A program made the position numbers and the translations under genes. A stretch of 56,425 nucleotides of DNA from Ruminococcus sp. Lineage in GTDB: Bacteria; Bacillota; Clostridia; Oscillospirales; Acutalibacteraceae. The stretch's first letter is position 1; the number at the start of each line of letters is the position of its first letter. The stretch spans positions 1 to 56,425 of the forward strand of contig JALFTC010000032.1 in the NCBI GenBank assembly GCA_022779485.1, read 5' to 3'. The notes beneath the pieces are model-generated. The model saw nothing but the letters and a program-made list of their open reading frames with translations, was not told where the DNA came from and did no database searches. Positions 23,591 through 31,904 of this stretch are shown here, piece by piece.

Positions 23591-24010
23591 TTAATCAAAG
23601 GAGAATACATCTATATCCTCTCGCTTTGTAAAACCCATTGCTTTCCAAAAATTTTGACCTAAGTCATTATTTTTGTAGCAAAAAATGTGGGTTTTTGCTA
23701 TTCCGCTTTTCTTTATCCTTTTGTCAGCCTCTTTTGCAAGGCTACTGCCTATGCCCTGTCGTCTGTAATCGGGACTTACAGCCATATGGTGGATAAAGCC
23801 TCGTCTGCCGTCGTGTCCTGCAAGGACTGTTGCAATAATTTTCCCGTCAACAATTCCAACCAAGGACATACCCTTGTTGTGTTCAAGGTATTTTTCTATA
23901 TTTTCACGACTGTCGGCACCTGACAATGCCCTCTTTGTGGTAATTTGCCAAAGGGCGAAAATCTCGTCATAGTCCTTTATAGTCATTTCTCTTATAATCA
24001 AATTATCCAT
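23591..24010 (-). CDS. GNAT-family acetyltransferase inside the arginine cluster
   Basis: This is a 139-residue N-acetyltransferase of the GNAT fold. The acetyl-CoA loop is YRRQGIGSSLAKEA (about 84-97), preceded by the strand IHHMAVSPD. The late strand and Asn in YKNNDLGQNFWKAMGF are typical of YpeA-like members. The start at 24010 has GGAG 6 nt upstream. It lies 18 bp after argB and 30 bp before argD, so it is part of the arginine transcript. It could supply extra N-acetylglutamate synthase activity beside ArgJ, or it may acetylate something else. The sequence is closer in feel to YpeA than to known short ArgA types, so I make no functional claim. Confidence 0.85.
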   Translation of the reverse strand: MDNLIIREMTIKDYDEIFALWQITTKRALSGADSRENIEKYLEHNKGMSLVGIVDGKIIATVLAGHDGRRGFIHHMAVSPDYRRQGIGSSLAKEADKRIKKSGIAKTHIFCYKNNDLGQNFWKAMGFTKREDIDVFSFD

Positions 24011-24028
24011 AGTATTCTCCGGCAAAAA

Positions 24029-24880
24029 TCAATAGAACATAGTTCCGATACCTTCGTCGGAGAAAAGCTCAATGAGTATGGAGTGTTCTATTCTGCCGTC
24101 GATTATGTGTGCTCTTGAAACACCCTGACGGACTGCCTCAACACAGCAGTCAATCTTTGGTATCATTCCACCGCTGATTATGCCCTCTCTCTTAAGCTGG
24201 GCAACCTCGCTGACATTTACAACGGAGATAAGTGAATCCTCGTCATCCTTGTCCTGTAAAAGACCTCTTATATCTGTCATAAGAATTAGCTTTTTTGCAC
24301 CGATTTTTGCTGCTATGTATGCGGCGGCAATGTCGGCATTTATATTGTAAACATTGCCCTTGTAGTCACCTGCAACAGTTGCAATAATCGGCACATAGCC
24401 GTTTTTTATTGCGTCATTTACAATCTCGGGATTAACCTCTGTGATTTCTCCCACAAAGCCAAGGTCATCACCTGTGACAAGCTTTTGTGCCATAAGCATA
24501 TTGCCGTCAAGACCGCAAAGACCAACCGCCTTTCCTCCTGCATGGTTAAGGTGCTGTGTAAGGCTTTTGTTGACCTTACCCGCCAAAACCTGCTGAACAA
24601 TCTCCATTGTGTCGGCGTCTGTCACCCTCATTCCGTTGAGGAACTTACTTTCTATGCCAACTCTCTTAAGCATTGAGGAAATTTCAGGCCCTCCCCCGTG
24701 CACCAGCACTACATTGACGCCTACAAGCTGCATAAGCACAATGTCGCTCATTACAGCCGCCTTTAGTTCCTCGTTAAGCATTGCGTTACCGCCGTACTTT
24801 ACTACTACGGTTTCACCTGCATACCTTTGAATATATGGCATAGCCTGGGTTAGCACCTTGGCTGTTAAATTACTGTCCAT
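24029..24880 (-). CDS. argB: Acetylglutamate kinase
   Basis: ArgB phosphorylates N-acetylglutamate, usually the arginine-inhibited step in this type of pathway. The 283-residue product has VVVKYGGNAM (about 25-34), VLVHGGGPEIS (about 58-68), the EIVNDAIKNGYVPIIATVA segment, the nucleotide-site sequence NINADIAAAYIAAKIGAKKLI, and GGMIPKIDCCVEAVRQGV. The N-terminal helix (LTAKVLTQAMPYIQRY) corresponds to the extension found in arginine-sensitive hexameric forms, so feedback inhibition is likely. It follows argJ by 77 bp. Confidence 0.96.
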   Translation of the reverse strand: MDSNLTAKVLTQAMPYIQRYAGETVVVKYGGNAMLNEELKAAVMSDIVLMQLVGVNVVLVHGGGPEISSMLKRVGIESKFLNGMRVTDADTMEIVQQVLAGKVNKSLTQHLNHAGGKAVGLCGLDGNMLMAQKLVTGDDLGFVGEITEVNPEIVNDAIKNGYVPIIATVAGDYKGNVYNINADIAAAYIAAKIGAKKLILMTDIRGLLQDKDDEDSLISVVNVSEVAQLKREGIISGGMIPKIDCCVEAVRQGVSRAHIIDGRIEHSILIELFSDEGIGTMFY

Positions 24881-24957
24881 CTCTCCATCTTCTCCCTTTT
24901 ATGGGTGGCGGATTTCTCCGCCTGCCCTTATATCATACAAAATCACTCCTGACTAAA

Positions 24958-26181
24958 TCAGGTTCTGTAATCTCCGTTTATCTTAACATAATCGTATGTC
25001 AGGTCGCAACCGTAAGCTTCGGCTTCACCTTTTCCGTCACCAAGTTCAATATTGATTGTTATGGTATCTTCTAAAAGGACTTCCTTTGCCTTTTCTTCAT
25101 CAAAGCCCACACCGGCACCGTTTTCGCATACAATGAGTTCTCCGGCTTCACTTACAAATGTAACCTTTACCTTTGTAATGTCAACATCCATTCCGCTGTA
25201 ACCGATAGCGCAGAGGATTCTTCCCCAGTTGGCGTCTGAGCCAAACATTGCTGTCTTTACAAGGGATGAGCCGATAACTGTCTTGGCAATGCCCACAGCG
25301 TCCTTTTTGCTCTTTGCACCCTTGACATTACAGATTAACAGCTTGCTTGCGCCCTCGCCGTCAGATGCAAGTTGCTTTGCAAGTGACTTACAAGCCTCTT
25401 TTAATGCAGATACGAAAGTTTTGTAGTCCTCGTTCTTTTCGGTGATTTCCTTGTTTCCGGCAAGACCGCTTGCCATAATTGCAAGGGTGTCGTTGGTGGA
25501 GGTGTCACCGTCAACGGAAACCATATTAAAGCTGTCCTCAACAGCCTCTTTTAATGCCGACTCCAGCATTTCTGAGCTTATTGCGGCATCGGTTGTAACA
25601 AAGGAAAGCATTGTACCCATATTGATGTGAATCATACCGCTGCCCTTTGCAATTCCGCCTATGGTAACTGTTTTTCCGTCCAAGGTAAGCTCCATAGCCA
25701 TTTCTTTTTTGACGGTATCCGTTGTCATTATAGCCTCGGCGCAGTCTGTACCGCCCTCTTTGCTCATTTCCTTTTTCATCAGATAGAGTTTTTGCTCAAA
25801 GGGTTCAAGTCGCATCGGCACACCGATAACTCCTGTGGATGCAACAATAACATCACTGCTGTCAACCCCAAGCACAGAGGCACAAAGCTTGGACATACCC
25901 TGTGCCACCTCTACTCCGTTTGCTGTACAGGTGTTTGCGTTTCCACTGTTGGCTACAATAGCCTGTGCTTTGCCGTTTTTAAGATTTTCCTGTGTAACGA
26001 GAATAGCGGCTGACTTAACAAGATTTTTTGTATAGACGGCGGCGGCATTACAAAGTGTGTCGCACTTAATCATCATAACATCTTTCTTTTCGGTGTTGCC
26101 GTCTTTAATTCCTGCACAAATTCCGGCTCCTGTAAAGCCCTTTGGTGTTGTTACGGTTCCCTCAATAAATTTATAATCCAT
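24958..26181 (-). CDS. argJ: Arginine biosynthesis protein ArgJ (glutamate N-acetyltransferase)
   Basis: ArgJ transfers the acetyl group from N-acetylornithine to glutamate, recycling it; many bacterial forms also use acetyl-CoA. The 407-residue precursor self-cleaves before a threonine. Here the site lies in KGSGMIHINMGTMLSFVTTDA (about 178-198), with Thr after Gly rather than the commoner Ala. GLAGNK and the C-terminal DLTYDYVKINGDYRT are as expected. It lies 57 bp after argC in the same direction. Because argJ is present and no argE is seen, the cyclic acetyl route is used. Confidence 0.95.
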   Translation of the reverse strand: MDYKFIEGTVTTPKGFTGAGICAGIKDGNTEKKDVMMIKCDTLCNAAAVYTKNLVKSAAILVTQENLKNGKAQAIVANSGNANTCTANGVEVAQGMSKLCASVLGVDSSDVIVASTGVIGVPMRLEPFEQKLYLMKKEMSKEGGTDCAEAIMTTDTVKKEMAMELTLDGKTVTIGGIAKGSGMIHINMGTMLSFVTTDAAISSEMLESALKEAVEDSFNMVSVDGDTSTNDTLAIMASGLAGNKEITEKNEDYKTFVSALKEACKSLAKQLASDGEGASKLLICNVKGAKSKKDAVGIAKTVIGSSLVKTAMFGSDANWGRILCAIGYSGMDVDITKVKVTFVSEAGELIVCENGAGVGFDEEKAKEVLLEDTITINIELGDGKGEAEAYGCDLTYDYVKINGDYRT

Positions 26182-26238
26182 AACTATGCCTCTCTTTATA
26201 TTAATTTTTTATCTCAAAATAAATTTACAATATAAAAA

Positions 26239-27273
26239 TTAAAATGCCGGAGGAACAATTTCAAGTCCTGTTTTTTCGTCAAGACCAAAAATTATGTTCA
26301 TATTCTGAATAGCCTGTCCTGCGGCACCCTTTACCATATTGTCAATGGCTGAAACAGCCACAAGGAGGTTTGCCCTTAAATCAAGGTGCAGGGAAATATC
26401 GCAGAAGTTGCTGTACTTAACATTGTGAATGTCAGCAACCTGTCCCTCGTCAAGAAGTCTGATAAAATATTCTCCCTTGTAAAAATCCTTGTAAACCTTT
26501 CTAAGTTCCTCCATTGTTACGCTTTTCTTCAGCGGTGCATAACAGGTAGCCAAAATACCTCTGTTCACAGGCAAAAGGTGGGGAACGAAGGTGATTGTCA
26601 CCTTTTCATCGGCAAAGGAAGAAAGTGTCTGCTCAATTTCGGGAGTGTGACGGTGGGATGCCACCTTGTAGGGGTGAAAGCCCTCGTTAAGTTCGGGATA
26701 GTGATTACCCTGGGAAAGTCCTCGTCCCGCACCTGTTACACCGCTTTTGCAGTCGCAGATAATACCCTTTGTGTGGATTATTCCCGCATTAAGTGCCGGT
26801 ACAAGGGCAAGGGGTGAACAGGTTGTGTAGCAACCCGGATTTGCAATAATTTTTGCACCCTTGATTTTGTCACGGTAAAACTCCGGCAAGCCGTAAACAG
26901 CCATTTCGTGAAGTTCCTTGTGGATATATTCACCGTTGTACCACTCTTTATAATCCTCTTCACTTTTCAGTCTGAAGTCTGCACCAAGGTCAATGAAAAC
27001 CTTTTCGCTGTCGTAACACTTTTTAGCAAGCTCCTGACTTAACCCATGGGGCAGTGCGGCAAATACAACATCTGACTTCTGTACAACATCATCTGCATTT
27101 TCGCAAACCATATCGTTGATATTTAGATAGCTTTTATATACATCACTTAATTTTTGACCCTCAAAGCTGACGGAGCTGATTGCCGTAACCTCCGCCTGTG
27201 GGTGAGTAGTGATAAGCCTTACAAGCTCTGCTCCTGCATAGCCTGTTGCACCTATTATTCCAACCTTAATCAT
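26239..27273 (-). CDS. argC: N-acetyl-gamma-glutamyl-phosphate reductase
   Basis: ArgC reduces the ArgB product with NADPH. The 344-residue type 1 enzyme shows the Rossmann loop IIGATGYAGAEL (about 6-17), the catalytic cysteine in ANPGCYTTCSPLALVP (about 145-160) and HRHTPEIEQ with the conserved histidine. It starts 6 bp after argH, so the two are tightly coupled. Confidence 0.96.
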   Translation of the reverse strand: MIKVGIIGATGYAGAELVRLITTHPQAEVTAISSVSFEGQKLSDVYKSYLNINDMVCENADDVVQKSDVVFAALPHGLSQELAKKCYDSEKVFIDLGADFRLKSEEDYKEWYNGEYIHKELHEMAVYGLPEFYRDKIKGAKIIANPGCYTTCSPLALVPALNAGIIHTKGIICDCKSGVTGAGRGLSQGNHYPELNEGFHPYKVASHRHTPEIEQTLSSFADEKVTITFVPHLLPVNRGILATCYAPLKKSVTMEELRKVYKDFYKGEYFIRLLDEGQVADIHNVKYSNFCDISLHLDLRANLLVAVSAIDNMVKGAAGQAIQNMNIIFGLDEKTGLEIVPPAF

Positions 27274-27279
27274 AATTAT

Positions 27280-28653
27280 TTATACCTCAATTTTCCTAAT
27301 CATTTCCTCTGCCTGAGCCAAAACATTCTTTGGAGCAGGACCGCCAAAGGAGGTTCTGTCGGCTACACACTTTTCAAGGTTGATAGCCTCATACACACCC
27401 TCGTCAAATGTGGGGTGAACATTCTTATATTCCTCCAAAGGCAGATTTTCCAAATCTGTGCCAAGGTCAATGCACCTTGCAACCAAGGCGCCTGTTGCCT
27501 TGTAGGCGTCACGGAAAGGAACACCCTTTTTGGTAAGGTAATCGGCACAGTCGGTTGCATTGATAAATCCACCTGCGGCGGCATTTCTCATTCTATCCTT
27601 TAGTACTGTCATAGTGTCAAGCATAGGAGTAAAGGAGATAAGGCACATTTTAACAGAATCAACCGCGTCAAAAATTGCCTCCTTGTCCTCCTGCATATCC
27701 TTGTTGTAGGCAAGGGCTATGCCCTTCATAGCAGTTAAAAGGCTCATTGTGTCGCCAAAAACTCTTCCGCTTTTTCCCCTGACAAGCTCTGCAATGTCGG
27801 GATTCTTCTTCTGTGGCATAATTGACGAGCCTGTTGAAAATGCGTCGTCAAGCTCAACAAACTTAAACTCCCAACTGCACCACATAATCATTTCTTCGGA
27901 AAATCTTGAAAGATGCACCATAATAATTGACAAGTCACTTGCTATTTCAAGGCAATAGTCCCTGTCAGAAACACCGTCAAGGGAGTTGTTTGTTGGACAA
28001 TCAAACCCTAAAAGTGATGAGGTCATATGCCTGTCGATTGGATATGTAGTTCCTGCAAGGGCACAACTGCCCAAAGGGTTCACATTCATTCTCTTTTTGC
28101 AGTCCTTAAGCCTTGACAAATCCCTTAGGAACATTTCACCGTAAGCCAAAAGGTGATGCCCAAAGGTTATAGGCTGGGCTCTCTGAAGGTGGGTGTAGCC
28201 GGGCATTACTGTGTCGTAGTATTCCTTAGCCTTTGATGCAATTACCTTGATTAAGTCCTCAAGGAGGGTGATTATCTCCTCTACCTCTTTTCTGAGATAC
28301 AACTTGATGTCAACAGCCACCTGGTCGTTACGGCTTCTTGCGGTGTGGAGTCTTTTTCCGTCGTCGCCGATTCTTCTTGTCAGTTCTCCCTCAATAAATG
28401 TGTGAATATCCTCACACTCCATATCGAACTGCAACTTACCACTTAATAGGTCGTCAAGTATTCCCTTTAGTCCGTCAATGATGTTCTGTGATTCTTCTTT
28501 TTTGATAATGCCTGTTTCTCCAAGCATAGTTGCGTGGGCTATTGAACCCTCAATATCCTCCCTGAACATTCTGGAGTCAAAGGAGATTGAGGAATTGAAA
28601 TCGTTGGTTGTTTTTGAAAGAGATTTTTTAAATCTTCCCTGCCATAACTGCAT
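27280..28653 (-). CDS. argH: Argininosuccinate lyase
   Basis: ArgH splits argininosuccinate into arginine and fumarate. The 457-residue product contains the fumarase-superfamily signature GSSIMPQKKNPD (about 276-287) and the early TARSRNDQVAVDIKL segment with substrate-binding residues. The ATG is preceded by GAGGTG. It is the first gene of the run argH-argC-argJ-argB-GNAT-argD-argF. A terminator separates it from argG upstream, so a promoter should exist in the 28654-28742 gap. I found only weak candidates there. Confidence 0.96.
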   Translation of the reverse strand: MQLWQGRFKKSLSKTTNDFNSSISFDSRMFREDIEGSIAHATMLGETGIIKKEESQNIIDGLKGILDDLLSGKLQFDMECEDIHTFIEGELTRRIGDDGKRLHTARSRNDQVAVDIKLYLRKEVEEIITLLEDLIKVIASKAKEYYDTVMPGYTHLQRAQPITFGHHLLAYGEMFLRDLSRLKDCKKRMNVNPLGSCALAGTTYPIDRHMTSSLLGFDCPTNNSLDGVSDRDYCLEIASDLSIIMVHLSRFSEEMIMWCSWEFKFVELDDAFSTGSSIMPQKKNPDIAELVRGKSGRVFGDTMSLLTAMKGIALAYNKDMQEDKEAIFDAVDSVKMCLISFTPMLDTMTVLKDRMRNAAAGGFINATDCADYLTKKGVPFRDAYKATGALVARCIDLGTDLENLPLEEYKNVHPTFDEGVYEAINLEKCVADRTSFGGPAPKNVLAQAEEMIRKIEV

Positions 28654-28743
28654 TGTTTACACCTCATAAATAGCAAAAAATATTAAAATTACCGAAAATT
28701 TATCATACTAAGTCGCATTAAATTTCTTCTTAAAAAACGACAT

Positions 28744-28770
28744 AAAGCCCGCAAGCTTCCTGCGGACTTT
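28744..28770 (-). terminator. argG terminator
   Basis: Ten-bp stem with one mismatch, AAAGTCCGCA/TGCGGGCTTT on the minus strand, followed by ATGTCGTTTTTT. Confidence 0.85.
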
Positions 28771-28801
28771 AATATCTCATACAAATACAAAATCAAATCA
28801 A

Positions 28802-30025
28802 TTATTTGATAAGACCCTTCTTGGCACGAACCTTGATTGGCAGACCAAAGAGATTGATAAATCCTGCGCTGTCGTTCTGGTCGTAAACCTCGTCTTCATC
28901 AAATGTAGCAATATCCTCGTCGTACAGTGAATATGGAGAAGTAACACCTGCGTCAATAATGTTACCCTTGTAAAGCTTGAGCTTAACATCACCTGTAACA
29001 ACTGTGTTAACCTGGTCAACAAATGCCGAAAGTGCTTCCCTTAGCGGTGTGTACCACTGACCGTAATAAACAAGCTCTGCAAAACGGTTGGAAACAAGCT
29101 CCATATAGTGGAATGTATCCCTGTCAAGTGTAAGCTCTTCAAGCTTTTTATGTGCGTAATAAAGGATAGTACCGCCGGGTGTTTCATAAACGCCACGGCT
29201 CTTCATACCTACAAGTCTGTTTTCAATCATATCTGTAATGCCGATACCGTTAGCACCGCCGAGTTCGTTAAGCTTTGTAACGATTTCAACACCGTCCATC
29301 TCAACACCGTCAATGGAAGTTGGGATACCCTTTTCAAAGTGTAATGTTACATATGTAGCCTTGTCGGGAGCCTGTTCAGGAGAAACACCCATTTCAAGGA
29401 AATTAGGGTCGTCATACTTTGGCTCATTTGCAGGGTCTTCAAGGTCAAGTCCCTCGTGGCTAAGGTGCCAAAGGTTCTTATCCTTTGAGTAGTTTGTTTC
29501 TCTGTTAATCTTTAGCGGAATACCCATCTTCTCGGCGTATTCAATCTCGTCCTCACGGGACTTGAACTCCCATGTTCTCCAAGGAGCAATAATCTTCATA
29601 TCAGGTGCATATGCTTTGATAGCAAGCTCAAAACGAACCTGGTCGTTACCCTTACCTGTGCAACCGTGGCAAATTGCGTCAGCGCCCTCTGCCTTTGCAA
29701 TTTCAACAAGTCTTTTTGCAATGATAGGACGGGCAAAGGATGTGCCAAGGAGGTACTTGCCCTCGTAAACTGCGTCAGCCTTAATTGTTGGGAAAACGTA
29801 ATCTTCAATAAATTCTTTTGTCAAATCTTCAATGTAAAGCTTGCTTGCACCTGTCTTGATAGCCTTTTCTTCAAGACCCTCAAGCTCTGTACCCTGACCA
29901 ACATTACCTGAAACTGCAATAACCTCGCAGTTATTGTAGTTTTCCTTTAACCAAGGGATAATAATTGAAGTGTCAAGTCCGCCGGAATAAGCCAGCACAA
30001 CTTTTTTAATACTTGTATCTGCCAT
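28802..30025 (-). CDS. argG: Argininosuccinate synthase
   Basis: ArgG joins citrulline and aspartate using ATP. The 407-residue product shows the N-type ATP pyrophosphatase loop AYSGGLDTS (about 12-20), [14 protein letters not shown] (about 116-129) and the citrulline/aspartate region SYFLNGKG-like [18 protein letters not shown]. The ATG has GGAAAGG upstream. It lies upstream of argH, separated by a terminator, and has a consensus promoter with an ArgR-type box beside the -35. It is therefore expected to be repressed by arginine. Confidence 0.96.
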   Translation of the reverse strand: MADTSIKKVVLAYSGGLDTSIIIPWLKENYNNCEVIAVSGNVGQGTELEGLEEKAIKTGASKLYIEDLTKEFIEDYVFPTIKADAVYEGKYLLGTSFARPIIAKRLVEIAKAEGADAICHGCTGKGNDQVRFELAIKAYAPDMKIIAPWRTWEFKSREDEIEYAEKMGIPLKINRETNYSKDKNLWHLSHEGLDLEDPANEPKYDDPNFLEMGVSPEQAPDKATYVTLHFEKGIPTSIDGVEMDGVEIVTKLNELGGANGIGITDMIENRLVGMKSRGVYETPGGTILYYAHKKLEELTLDRDTFHYMELVSNRFAELVYYGQWYTPLREALSAFVDQVNTVVTGDVKLKLYKGNIIDAGVTSPYSLYDEDIATFDEDEVYDQNDSAGFINLFGLPIKVRAKKGLIK

Positions 30026-30075
30026 TGTTCTATTTCCTTTCCGAATTCAAATGTTTATTTTTTTATCATAGTTAC

Positions 30076-30103
30076 ATTATACACCAATTATGCAAAAAAT
30101 CAA
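30076..30103 (-). promoter_or_regulatory. argG promoter
   Basis: TTGATT (30098-30103), 16-bp spacer and TATAAT (30076-30081) preceded by TG, on the minus strand. Confidence 0.85.
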
Positions 30104-30111
30104 GGCTTATT

Positions 30112-30125
30112 TGCATAAATATTCA
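30112..30125. promoter_or_regulatory. ArgR box upstream of argG
   Basis: TGCATAAATATTCA fits the ARG-box pattern TGNAT-W4-ATTCA with one deviation from symmetry. It lies 8 bp upstream of the argG -35. ArgR/AhrC from outside the window would bind here. Confidence 0.7.
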
Positions 30126-30279
30126 AATATTCGTGATTTTGTTATGTTTCAACAATTACAGTGGAAATAAATTCTAATTTTATGACAAATCAATGCAAGT
30201 TCTATGTTGCACAGTGCATAATATAAGCTGTTTTTCAGTCTGAACGACAAAATTCGACCCTGAATATATGCAAAGTTGT

Positions 30280-30293
30280 TGTATAAATATTCA
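30280..30293. promoter_or_regulatory. Second ArgR-like box
   Basis: TGTATAAATATTCA, one base different from the box at 30112. It lies 16 bp upstream of the -35 of the flavin-reductase-like gene and about 200 bp from the argG promoter. It could regulate the divergent gene or allow looping. Confidence 0.6.
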
Positions 30294-30309
30294 TTAATTA
30301 TGTATTATA

Positions 30310-30338
30310 TTCATTTTCTTGAAAATATATAGTATAAT
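30310..30338 (+). promoter_or_regulatory. Likely promoter of flavin-reductase-like gene
   Basis: TTCATT (30310-30315), 17-bp spacer, TATAAT (30333-30338). The -10 is good and the -35 weak, consistent with a regulated promoter. Confidence 0.55.
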
Positions 30339-30395
30339 GTGATATATTAGAAGTATCAGAATAACTACGAAATTTTTACGAAAGGAACATTTGCT

Positions 30396-30908
30396 ATGAA
30401 TAATTTTAAGGAAATCACACCTGAGGAACTAAAGGAAAACCCATTTCAGCTTATCGGCAAGGACTGGGGACTTGTCACAGTCAATGCAGAGGACAAGGTA
30501 AATATGATGACAATCTCCTGGGGCGGTGTCGGCATTATGTGGAACAAGCCTGTTGCCTACACATTTATCCGCCCTCAAAGATACACCTTTGACTTTTTGG
30601 AAAAGGGAGAATACTTTGCAATATCTTTCCTGCCTGAGGGTTACAAGGAACAGCTTTCATTCTGCGGTACTAAAAGCGGAAGAGATTTTGACAAAGTAAG
30701 AGAAACAGGACTAACCCCTGTTTGTGACGAAAAAGCACCGTATTTTGCCGAAAGCAAGGTTGTTGTTATCTGCCGAAAGATGTACGCACAAAGCCTTAAC
30801 GGTGAAAGCGTTGTAGACAAAAGTGTATTTTCAAGCTATGCCCCTGACGGCAGTGACTTCCACAAAATGTATATTTCAGAAATTGAAAAGGTGCTTGTAA
30901 AGGAATAA
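30396..30908 (+). CDS. Flavin reductase-like (FMN-binding split barrel) protein
   Basis: The 170-residue product resembles the flavin reductase family: GLVTVNAEDKVNMMTISWGGVGIMWNKPVAYTFIRPQRYT gives the FMN-binding strands (split here at about residues 27-66). FAISFLPEGYKEQLSFCGTKSGRDFDK follows, as in other family members. It would bind FMN and may reduce flavins or act on an unknown substrate. A good site AAAGGA precedes the ATG. It is transcribed alone, from a region shared with argG, and an ArgR-like box lies before its promoter. Confidence 0.85.
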   Translation: MNNFKEITPEELKENPFQLIGKDWGLVTVNAEDKVNMMTISWGGVGIMWNKPVAYTFIRPQRYTFDFLEKGEYFAISFLPEGYKEQLSFCGTKSGRDFDKVRETGLTPVCDEKAPYFAESKVVVICRKMYAQSLNGESVVDKSVFSSYAPDGSDFHKMYISEIEKVLVKE

Positions 30909-30929
30909 CAATATAAAAAATTCAACCAA

Positions 30930-30974
30930 AAAGGCTGTTTGCTTATCCCACTTTGGGTTCAGCAAACAGCCTTT
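30930..30974. terminator. Bidirectional terminator
   Basis: Fourteen-bp perfect stem AAAGGCTGTTTGCT/AGCAAACAGCCTTT with a 17-nt loop, between convergent genes. On the minus strand it is followed by TTTGGTTGAATTTTTT. Confidence 0.9.
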
Positions 30975-30984
30975 AAGTTATAAA

Positions 30985-31767
30985 TTATTCACCAAAAGCA
31001 TCTATCTCCTGCTGAGGAGTGTCAATCTTTTTGTTGTTTTTGTCAAAGTAGTCATATGCAACGGCATCACCCTCGCTGTTGTAGGTTGTTTGGTAGTGGT
31101 AGGCAACATCTCCGTTTTCGTAAACTGTGCGAATATCATAGGAGGGTGTTCCGTCATTTCGGTATGTATAAACAGTCTGTGATGTCATTTCATCGTTGCT
31201 GTCATATACGGTGTTATCCTTGATGTAGCTTAACCCGTCAATCTCCACATATGTTGTTACATCATAGGAAACAAGGGCATTGTCGCTGTCGTAGGTTTCG
31301 CTTCTCACCTGGTCACCGTTGTCGTCATACTCCAAGGTTGTGGTTGAAACAAGGTTTTCACGCCTGACATCACCGGCATAACTAATTATCTTTGTGTTCT
31401 GATTTTTTTCATCGTATTCCCTAACCTCGGTGTAGTCAAGTATATCGCCCTCGTAATGCACCTGCTTAATTGTATTGTGGTTCTCATCATACTCGTAGTT
31501 GTCACCACAGATAATTGTACCGTCATCCTCACATTCATAGGACTGAAGCGGATAAACATGTTCTCTGTCGCTGTCTGCATAAACCTCATACAGGTTTGAC
31601 TCGTCAAGCAAAGCCGGGTCAACCTTTCCGTTTTCACCGGGATAACCCAAGGTTGTGGATGGAACTGTTGAAACTTCTGTTTGATTATTATCCTTATTTT
31701 CACAGCCTGTCAGCATAAAAACAGCCACAAGGCTTAAAACACAAATTACAGAAAATACTTTATTCAT
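30985..31767 (-). CDS. Lipoprotein with YD-repeat-like strands
   Basis: A 260-residue lipoprotein. The signal peptide ends in the lipobox FMLTGC, placing the lipidated cysteine at about residue 21. The mature part has repeated short strands such as YEYDENHNT, VREYDEKNQNT, LEYDDNGDQVRSETYDSDN and YTYRNDGTPSYD. These look like antiparallel-sheet repeats akin to RHS/YD or MORN-like wall proteins. It is acidic and rich in Asp, Tyr and Asn. No catalytic motif is seen. The start at 31767 has a GAGGTG site upstream; an in-frame start 27 codons earlier would block the signal peptide. It follows the L,D-transpeptidase gene on the same strand with a terminator between. Function unknown. Confidence 0.7.
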   Translation of the reverse strand: MNKVFSVICVLSLVAVFMLTGCENKDNNQTEVSTVPSTTLGYPGENGKVDPALLDESNLYEVYADSDREHVYPLQSYECEDDGTIICGDNYEYDENHNTIKQVHYEGDILDYTEVREYDEKNQNTKIISYAGDVRRENLVSTTTLEYDDNGDQVRSETYDSDNALVSYDVTTYVEIDGLSYIKDNTVYDSNDEMTSQTVYTYRNDGTPSYDIRTVYENGDVAYHYQTTYNSEGDAVAYDYFDKNNKKIDTPQQEIDAFGE

Positions 31768-31860
31768 AGGTCGCACCTCATTTCTCCTACATTCTAACAC
31801 GAACAGTGATATTTTGCAACGGTGTTTATCCTCTATATTAGTGAACATTGTATGAAAAAT

Positions 31861-31878
31861 GGCGGTCTTTCGACCGCC
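31861..31878 (-). terminator. Terminator of the L,D-transpeptidase gene
   Basis: Seven-bp GC-rich stem GGCGGTC/GACCGCC with a TTTC/GAAA loop, followed by ATTTTTCATAC on the minus strand. Confidence 0.85.
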
Positions 31879-31904
31879 TATAATAATTCGGTTGTTATCA
31901 AAAA

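Larger units (their letters stand above)
30026..30395. other. Divergent regulatory region argG / flavin reductase
   Basis: No gene is seen in these 370 bp. They contain the argG promoter (30076-30103), two ARG-box-like sequences (30112-30125 and 30280-30293) and the likely promoter of the rightward gene (30310-30338). The remainder is AT-rich with no clear structure. Confidence 0.7.

Noticed and set aside
24958..26181. ArgJ with a defective self-cleavage site
   Set aside because: Gly replaces the usual Ala before the cleavage threonine, but the Thr and surrounding motif are intact, so activity is expected.
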